DNA of 61,832 nucleotides. Source: an uncultured Methanobrevibacter sp. (GTDB lineage Archaea > Methanobacteriota > Methanobacteria > Methanobacteriales > Methanobacteriaceae). Below the pieces are notes generated by a model. That model did not search any database. It saw only the letters and a program-made list of their open reading frames with translations, and was not told where the DNA came from. The stretch is from positions 1-61,832 of the forward strand of contig NZ_CACWVY010000007.1 of the NCBI RefSeq assembly GCF_902764455.1, given 5' to 3'. A program made the translations under genes and the position numbers. Positions 56,137-61,832 of the stretch are shown in pieces; the first letter of the stretch is position 1, and the number at the start of each line of letters is the position of its first letter.

Positions 56137-56250
56137 ATGAATTTCAAAAAATTAACTAGAATGCAATTGGCAGCACTTTTTATCATATTCATTATGGTAG
56201 TTAGTGGGGTCGCAGGATTCCTTCTCATTATATTTAGTGGTGGAGCATAA
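56137..56250 (+). CDS. 37-aa single-pass membrane protein
   Basis: ATG at 56137 behind AAAGGAG. The product is MNFKKLTRMQL followed by one transmembrane helix (about residues 11-33) and a GGA end. It lies in the gap between leuB and ribH, 19 bases after the one and 18 before the other, in the same direction. The ribosome site, exact fit in the gap and hydrophobic helix argue that it is real. Function unknown. Confidence 0.72.
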   Translation: MNFKKLTRMQLAALFIIFIMVVSGVAGFLLIIFSGGA

Positions 56251-56268
56251 AATTAAGAGGTAGATAAA

Positions 56269-56685
56269 ATGGTAAAATATGAAATTGCAGCAGTTGTTGC
56301 AGAATTTAATTATGATATAACTCAGATGATGTTAGAATTAGCTAAAGCTGAAGCTAAAAATAGAGATTGTGAAATTACAAAAGTAGTAGCTGTACCTGGC
56401 GTATTTGATATGCCTCTTGTAATTAAAAAATTATTACAAAAAGGCGAATATGATGCATTAATTACTTTAGGCGCTGTTATTGAAGGTGCAACAGACCACG
56501 ATCAAATTGTAGCACAACATGCTTCCCGTAAAATCGCTGATTTAGCACTTGAATATGATACTCCAGTTGCACTTGGAATTACTGGTCCGGGAATGACTAG
56601 AATGGATGCTCACAGACGTGTTAAAAACGCAAAAAGCGCTGTTGAAGCAGCTATTAAAATGTGCGACAGATTAAAAGAAATTTAG
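56269..56685 (+). CDS. ribH: 6,7-dimethyl-8-ribityllumazine synthase
   Basis: 138 aa. Lumazine synthase motifs: AAVVAEFNYDIT, VPGVFDMPLVIKKL, TLGAVIEGATDHDQIV with the catalytic-region His, and GITGPGMTRMDAHRR. It condenses the RibB product with the pyrimidine precursor. AGAGGTAGAT precedes the ATG. Its gene is in the leu run, away from ribB-ribK, and has no riboswitch of its own. Confidence 0.94.
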   Translation: MVKYEIAAVVAEFNYDITQMMLELAKAEAKNRDCEITKVVAVPGVFDMPLVIKKLLQKGEYDALITLGAVIEGATDHDQIVAQHASRKIADLALEYDTPVALGITGPGMTRMDAHRRVKNAKSAVEAAIKMCDRLKEI

Positions 56686-56693
56686 ATGGTTAT

Positions 56694-57632
56694 ATGGAAA
56701 TTTTAAAACCAAATGAATTAAGGGAAAAATTTCAGGACCCTTGGATTGCACCATACGAAAAGGTATTGACTATGGTTGATGGGGATAAAGTGGAACTTGT
56801 AGAGTACCATCCATGCATTTCAGGGTCTCATTGGTTGTTAAATCAATACAGAAACAATTCCGAGTTAATAGATTCAGCTTATCGTGATGGAAACAAGCAT
56901 GTTTACTCATGTCATGTTGGAAGTGCACCATTGGACTTAAAAGCTAGTTTTAATGCTGCGGGAATCGATGAAATTGTCATTGACGGCGATGAAGTTAAAG
57001 TTACTCACGCAGGTCTTGCAGGTGCTGGCGTTGGAGCTGGAATGTGCAGAGGAATGGGTGAAGGAGTAAAATACGTTGAGCTTATTGAAGTTGGCGGAGG
57101 CTCAAAAGAAGGTAAAGCTACTGTTGTAACTCCTAAACTTGAAAAAGTTGTTATTGGTGTTGATGATACTGATACTAAAGATGCTGGAGCTACATGGACA
57201 ATGGCCCATAATTTAGGTGTTGAACTTGCAAGTGAAGGTTTTGAATACTTGGATCATATCATTGTGCAACTTTATCCGCATAATCCTCACAAAACTCAAA
57301 ATTGTGTTTCTATTGCATTGACATTTGCAGTTGAAGAATCCAAAAAGGAAGATTTAATCAATAGAGTTATTGAAATTCTTAAAAGAGATACATTATCTGA
57401 TAAAACAGCAATAGCTGTTTTAGAAGGTTTAGATATTCCTCAAAAATTAAGAGAATACTCAATTGATACCAAATCCGGAATGATGGATGTTGAAACTGCA
57501 GAAAAAGTTGCAAAAGAATTAGATATTCCATTAATTGCTGTTACTGGTGAACAGGGTAAAGTCGGTGCTTTGGCTGCACTTGGTCTTTATGATGATGTTG
57601 AAGAAGCAGTAAAAGCATATGATAAAAAATAA
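56694..57632 (+). CDS. Methanogenesis marker protein 11
   Basis: 312 aa from the ATG at 56694, eight bases after the ribH stop. YHPCISGSHWLLNQYR and YSCHVGSAPLDLKASFNAAG make up the first half. VVIGVDDTDTKDAGATWTMAHN begins a domain like that of TiaS, the tRNA(Ile2) agmatidine synthase. The combination is the methanogenesis marker 11 family (TIGR03280), found only in methanogens and relatives, with unknown reaction. Confidence 0.88.
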   Translation: MEILKPNELREKFQDPWIAPYEKVLTMVDGDKVELVEYHPCISGSHWLLNQYRNNSELIDSAYRDGNKHVYSCHVGSAPLDLKASFNAAGIDEIVIDGDEVKVTHAGLAGAGVGAGMCRGMGEGVKYVELIEVGGGSKEGKATVVTPKLEKVVIGVDDTDTKDAGATWTMAHNLGVELASEGFEYLDHIIVQLYPHNPHKTQNCVSIALTFAVEESKKEDLINRVIEILKRDTLSDKTAIAVLEGLDIPQKLREYSIDTKSGMMDVETAEKVAKELDIPLIAVTGEQGKVGALAALGLYDDVEEAVKAYDKK

Positions 57633-57657
57633 TCTAAGATATTATTCTTAGATTTTT
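57631..57657 (+). terminator. Marker 11 terminator
   Basis: AATCTAAG and CTTAGATT around an 8-base loop, followed by TTTT, at the stop codon; also near the convergent glycosyltransferase gene. Confidence 0.72.
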
Positions 57658-57678
57658 TACTATTTTTTTTAAAATTAA

Positions 57679-59400
57679 CTAAATGTTTCTTATATAAATA
57701 TTCAGGAAAGTATTTTGGTCCTGTCTTAATAATTGTTTTATTGAAGTGTTGTTTGTTGGCATGAAGTTTATTTTGATGTTATGGCCGTTATATGTAAATT
57801 CCTGAGTAGTATTATCAAATGTTCCGTTTGCATATTTGATAAACATTACAGGTTCATCATTGATGCTTGCGTAATATGTTGTGTTGTTTTTAAAGATTCC
57901 ATAAGAGCTGGCAACACTAACATTGTCAATGATTACTTCATAGTTGCATGAAGTTTTATCTCTTGATGTTATAATAAAGTTCTCGGAAACGGACGTATTA
58001 TTGTTTTCGAACTTATGAACTACACCTGTTCCTTCAAATATTTCTTTCAAACGGCTGTTTTGAATAACTGAATCTGTCTGTAGGTCTAGAGCTTTTTGGG
58101 CATCCAGCGGTAATCTAAGTCTGCCTCCATCACCGGGTCTGGTTTCATTAATTGTATATGATACATCCTTGATAACAACTGTATCATTTAATCCAATACC
58201 CAACGTCATCATGGCATCATCAGGCATACGTATCTGATTTGATTCATTTTCAATAGCAGTATCTATAATGTATGGGCCTCTTGCAGAAATAGCATTGCTT
58301 GACTGGTGATTGTCGGCATATATGATTAAATTCCTTGAGTTAGGCTCTATTGAGAGAACACCGTTATCATAGTGGGCCGCACCAATAAATGTTGAAATCA
58401 TTAAAAGAAGAACGACAATGGAAATTATCATTGGGAAATGAATTTTAACAAAGGACCTTATAATATTTTTACCGGGGGTCTTTCTAAAGATTACAATTGA
58501 CTGGAAAACGACTTTTACTATGTAATAAATTGAAATTATGACTCCAATTACTGTAAAAATTACAGCAACTTCAAGAGGGATGAATTTAACGAAAAATACG
58601 ATAAATAATCCAAGAATAACAAGAGACAAACCTACGATAGCCATTCTGATATAATAGCCGATATCATCAATCATTGTTACTCTTCCGTACTTGTTAGCAC
58701 GGTTAATAATTGTTCTTACAACTTCGTTTGCCATCAGATTCAAATCAGCAAGCGGAGACATATCATGCTGTATTGCACCGATGTCCACTTCCAGAATAGA
58801 TATTCCTAAAACATCAGCGTCAATAACGATACCTACATCAACACCGTAGTCCTTTTCAAAATTGATTTTCTTTAATATATCTTTACGAGCCGCAAATTGA
58901 CCGCTTAAAGGCTGTTCAAATGAAATTTCTGGGAAAAAGTAATTTAAAAGCGGTTTTGCAGTTAGTTCAGTTACACGTCCACTTTCACGGGCAAATTTGG
59001 TTTTTGTAATTTCAGCTTTACCTTCAAGAATTGGCCTAATCATAGCCTCAACTTTTTTAGAGGTTAAATTATAAATGTCCGCATCAATAAAAGCTATAAT
59101 ATCACAATCCACTTTTTTATAACCAGTATATAATGCTTCACCCTTACCTTTATTGGTTTCATGAGATATCACTATTGCGCCTGCATTTTCAGCTTCTTCA
59201 ATGGTATTGTCACTTGATCCATCATTAACAACAATGATTTCATCTACGAAGGATGCCTTTTTTACCACTTCAACTACTTTGGCAACGGTATCCTCCTCGT
59301 TGTATGCTGGAATAATAACTGAAACCTTTTGATATTTTTTAGGTTTTTCACTTTTTATGCTAGCTAATAAAAAGATAAATATTACAAAAAACCAATACAC
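57679..59400 (-). CDS. Membrane glycosyltransferase family 2 with external C-terminal domain
   Basis: 573 aa from a GTG behind CGGTGA. Residues 1-14 are hydrophobic. The GT-A domain (25-240) has VSVIIPAYNEED, VVNDGSSDNT, the DAD metal motif in IAFIDADIY and PLSGQFAARKDI. Helices lie near 251-272, 275-300 and 322-343. The C-terminus (345-573) is outside, with several N-x-T/S sites. It holds two similar half-motifs, RMPDDAMMTLGIGLNDTVVI and RLPLDAQKALDLQTDSVI, which resemble a double-psi barrel half-repeat. It probably glycosylates a lipid carrier or surface polymer; the substrate is unknown. Confidence 0.85.
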   Translation of the reverse strand: MYWFFVIFIFLLASIKSEKPKKYQKVSVIIPAYNEEDTVAKVVEVVKKASFVDEIIVVNDGSSDNTIEEAENAGAIVISHETNKGKGEALYTGYKKVDCDIIAFIDADIYNLTSKKVEAMIRPILEGKAEITKTKFARESGRVTELTAKPLLNYFFPEISFEQPLSGQFAARKDILKKINFEKDYGVDVGIVIDADVLGISILEVDIGAIQHDMSPLADLNLMANEVVRTIINRANKYGRVTMIDDIGYYIRMAIVGLSLVILGLFIVFFVKFIPLEVAVIFTVIGVIISIYYIVKVVFQSIVIFRKTPGKNIIRSFVKIHFPMIISIVVLLLMISTFIGAAHYDNGVLSIEPNSRNLIIYADNHQSSNAISARGPYIIDTAIENESNQIRMPDDAMMTLGIGLNDTVVIKDVSYTINETRPGDGGRLRLPLDAQKALDLQTDSVIQNSRLKEIFEGTGVVHKFENNNTSVSENFIITSRDKTSCNYEVIIDNVSVASSYGIFKNNTTYYASINDEPVMFIKYANGTFDNTTQEFTYNGHNIKINFMPTNNTSIKQLLRQDQNTFLNIYIRNI

Positions 59401-59548
59401 TAAAATTCACCGTAATTTTTTTTAATCATTTATAAATATGTTATTAAAGTAGATATAAATGTTATTGAAATTTGAGAGAGTTTTTTACAAAAAATTTTAA
59501 ATTGATTGTAAATCTAATTTAGAAATATAAATTTTAGGATTGTAACTG

Positions 59549-61702
59549 ATGATTATTAATACTTTAGAAAAGGAATTGAATTTAGCCGATTGGCAAGTTA
59601 AAAAAGTTATAAAACTTATTGATGATGGAAATACCATCCCGTTCATTGCAAGGTATAGAAAAGATGTGACAGGTTCACTCAATGATGAAACATTAAGAAA
59701 ATTTGATGAAAGATTGAAATATCTTAGAAATTTGGAAGAAAGAAAGGAAAAGGTTTTAAAAAGAATTGAGGAACTTGGAAAACTAGACGATAATTTGAAA
59801 AGCCAGATTTTAAATGCAAGTTCTTTGGTTGAACTTGAAGATTTGTACAGGCCTTATAAATCTAAAAAACAGACAAGAGCTACTAAAGCGCGTGAAAAAG
59901 GATTACAACCTTTTGCAGAAATTATACTTGCTCAGGAAGTTAATGAATCTGTTAAAAAAATAGCCAAAGATTATGTGAACCCTAAAAAAGAAGTTAATAC
60001 TCCTGAAGAAGCAATACAGGGTGCACAGGATATCATTGCAGAAATAATTTCAGACAATTCTGATTTTCGTAAAAAAATCAGGCAAAATACTTATTTCACA
60101 GGCCAGATTACTTCAAAAGCCAAAGATAAAGATATTTCAACAGAATATGAAGTTTATTATAATTATTCAGAAAATATCAAGAAAATTCCTCCACATAGGA
60201 TTTTGGCAATCAACAGGGCGGAAAAGGAAGGCGTAATTAAGGCAAAGATTGAATGTGACAGTGATGATATTAAAAGGTATTTGGCAAGACATACATTAAA
60301 AAACATTTCCAGCATTCCTGAAAAAATAGAATACAATCGATATACCACTCCGATTATTAGGGAAGCTATTGATGATGCTTACAAAAGGTTGATTTCACCT
60401 GCAATCGAAAGGGAAATCAGAAATTACCTTACAGCTAAGGCCGAAGAGAAATCCATTGAAGTGTTTGCTCAAAATTTAAATCAGGTATTGATGGAATCTC
60501 CTCTTGTCGGTAAAACTATTTTAGGTTGGGACCCGGCTTTCAGGACAGGTTGTAAACTTGCAATAATTGATGAAACTGGAAAAGTACTTGATACTGCACT
60601 GATTTATCCGACTGAACCTCAAAATAAAGTCGCTGAATCAATTGAAACTGTTCGCATGCTGATAGATAAATATGACATTAACGTTATAGCTATAGGAAAT
60701 GGTACTGCTTCAAGGGAATCCGAAGAAATTGTTGCAAAAATCATTAAAGGAACAAATGTGGAGTACATCATCGTTAATGAAGCTGGAGCGTCAGTATACT
60801 CTGCATCTAAATTGGCTGATGAAGAGTTTCCTGACTTCACTGAAGGTGAAAGGAGTGCGGTTTCTATTGCAAGAAGACTGCAGGATCCTTTGGCTGAACT
60901 TGTTAAAATTGACCCTAAATCCATTGGAGTTGGACAGTATCAGCATGACATGAATCAAAAACAGCTTTCAGAATCTCTGGATGGGGTTGTTGAAAAGGTA
61001 GTAAATGAGGTCGGTGTTGATTTGAATACTGCATCATACAGCTTGCTTAACCATGTTTCTGGAATTGGAAAGACTACAGCTCAAAACATAATCTCTTACA
61101 GGGATGAAAATGGAAGTTTCACAAACAGAAAAGAGCTGTTAAATGTGAAAAAGTTAGGCAAAAAAACATTTGAGCAATGTGCAGGTTTTGTAAAAATCGA
61201 TAATCCCTATTATCCTCTAGATAACACTACAATTCATCCGGAATCTTACAGTGCCACTAAAAAGCTTCTAAAAAAACTTAACTGCACGGTCAATGATATC
61301 GGTTCCACTAATTTAAAGTTGGATAATCTTGATTTGGAAAGTATTTCAGAGGAGCTTGATATTGGTCAGGAAACGTTAAAAGACATAATTGGTGAACTTA
61401 AAAAACCGGGTCGTGACCCTCGTGAAGACATGCCAAAACCGATTTTAAGAAAAAACGTGCTGTCAATTGAAGATTTGGAAGAGGGAATGATAATGCAGGG
61501 AACTGTAAGAAATATTGTTGATTTTGGCGCATTTGTAGATATTGGAGTTCATCAGGACGGATTGGTTCATATATCCCAATTGGTTGCTGATAAATATGTC
61601 AAACATCCTTTGGATATTGTCAGTGTTGGACAAATTGTTGATGTAAAAGTTTTGGATGTTGATTTAAAAAGAAATAGAATTAACTTATCAATGATTTTGT
61701 AA
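59549..61702 (+). CDS. tex: Tex family RNA-binding protein
   Basis: 717 aa, the usual Tex length. In order: N-terminal helical region with GNTIPFIARYRKDVTG, a YqgF/RuvX-like domain with LGWDPAFRTGCKLAIID (from ~residue 327), helix-hairpin-helix motifs with NHVSGIGKTTAQNII (~500-550), and a C-terminal S1 domain with GTVRNIVDFGAFVDIG. Tex is mostly a bacterial protein linked to transcription and RNA handling, and is uncommon in archaea, so it may have been gained by transfer. It is transcribed alone. Confidence 0.92.
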   Translation: MIINTLEKELNLADWQVKKVIKLIDDGNTIPFIARYRKDVTGSLNDETLRKFDERLKYLRNLEERKEKVLKRIEELGKLDDNLKSQILNASSLVELEDLYRPYKSKKQTRATKAREKGLQPFAEIILAQEVNESVKKIAKDYVNPKKEVNTPEEAIQGAQDIIAEIISDNSDFRKKIRQNTYFTGQITSKAKDKDISTEYEVYYNYSENIKKIPPHRILAINRAEKEGVIKAKIECDSDDIKRYLARHTLKNISSIPEKIEYNRYTTPIIREAIDDAYKRLISPAIEREIRNYLTAKAEEKSIEVFAQNLNQVLMESPLVGKTILGWDPAFRTGCKLAIIDETGKVLDTALIYPTEPQNKVAESIETVRMLIDKYDINVIAIGNGTASRESEEIVAKIIKGTNVEYIIVNEAGASVYSASKLADEEFPDFTEGERSAVSIARRLQDPLAELVKIDPKSIGVGQYQHDMNQKQLSESLDGVVEKVVNEVGVDLNTASYSLLNHVSGIGKTTAQNIISYRDENGSFTNRKELLNVKKLGKKTFEQCAGFVKIDNPYYPLDNTTIHPESYSATKKLLKKLNCTVNDIGSTNLKLDNLDLESISEELDIGQETLKDIIGELKKPGRDPREDMPKPILRKNVLSIEDLEEGMIMQGTVRNIVDFGAFVDIGVHQDGLVHISQLVADKYVKHPLDIVSVGQIVDVKVLDVDLKRNRINLSMIL

Positions 61703-61832
61703 TCAAAATCTTTTCATGATTGAGCAATATTATTGACTCTTTCAAAAACTTTGTTGATTTTAAAAATTCAATGTAGTTGACAGGATATCTTTTAAATTAC
61801 TAGAAAACACAAAAATGAAATGTGTTTTAAAA

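Overview
The window is from a very AT-rich methanogenic archaeon of the order Methanobacteriales, most likely a Methanobrevibacter from an animal gut. This is judged from gene content alone: an archaeal histone and Alba, the D-family polymerase small subunit, Orc1/Cdc6, methanogenesis marker 11, corrinoid/F430 chelatases, a CTP-dependent riboflavin kinase, a DUF11-repeat adhesin-like surface protein, and TrpY-type TGTACA boxes in front of trpB2. No tRNA, rRNA, CRISPR array, insertion sequence or prophage was seen.

Layout. 1-8575 (minus): a giant adhesin-like protein that runs off the left edge, then a secreted acidic orphan protein with a similar promoter. 8970-13359: a radical SAM protein of the DNA modification/repair type, then a ParA-family ATPase gene translationally coupled to a gene whose product starts with a ParB-type ParA-activating peptide but lacks the ParB core. 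Upstream of these lies about 400 bp packed with AAGTTAT/ATAACTT motifs. 13450-17261: DUF1786, PHP, Alba and 2-isopropylmalate synthase. 17321-21125 (minus): a PadR / ABC ATPase / ABC-2 permease / beta-propeller operon. 21194-28050: isomerase, soluble P-type ATPase-like phosphatase, secreted C39-like peptidase, GatA, and a CobB/CobQ-like protein with its two domains in reversed order. 28051-29347: ribK and ribB with an FMN riboswitch between them. 29573-34769: TfrA-like flavoprotein, deaminase, histone, HisG, PyrB. 34762-36568: orc1/cdc6 and the replication origin, with inverted clusters of origin recognition boxes (ORBs). 36566-51502: corrinoid genes (cbiB, cbiG, cbiH, two chelatases) mixed with DP1, FucA, an MgtE-type transporter, two pilin-like proteins, ThiL and a radical SAM enzyme. 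52076-61702: DUF2264 protein, the leuC-leuD-leuB-(37-aa membrane protein)-ribH-marker 11 run, a membrane glycosyltransferase, and Tex.

Main point. The strongest candidate for an undescribed system is the segregation-like module at 10243-12057: the ParA ATPase, its short ParB-tailed partner, and the palindromic array. A perfect 20-bp palindrome and a separate 24-bp stretch of the array both recur exactly at 21928-21956, about 10 kb away. Origin-type boxes also occur outside the origin: a near-complete ORB at 26075 and an exact 12-bp core at 10207, beside the ParA module. Together these suggest that chromosome replication and partition signals are spread over the region left of oriC. Also notable are an FMN riboswitch in an archaeon, TRP boxes at trpB2, histidine-rich twin and single chelatases in tandem, a pilin-like pair, and two short genes (56 and 37 aa) that are easily missed.
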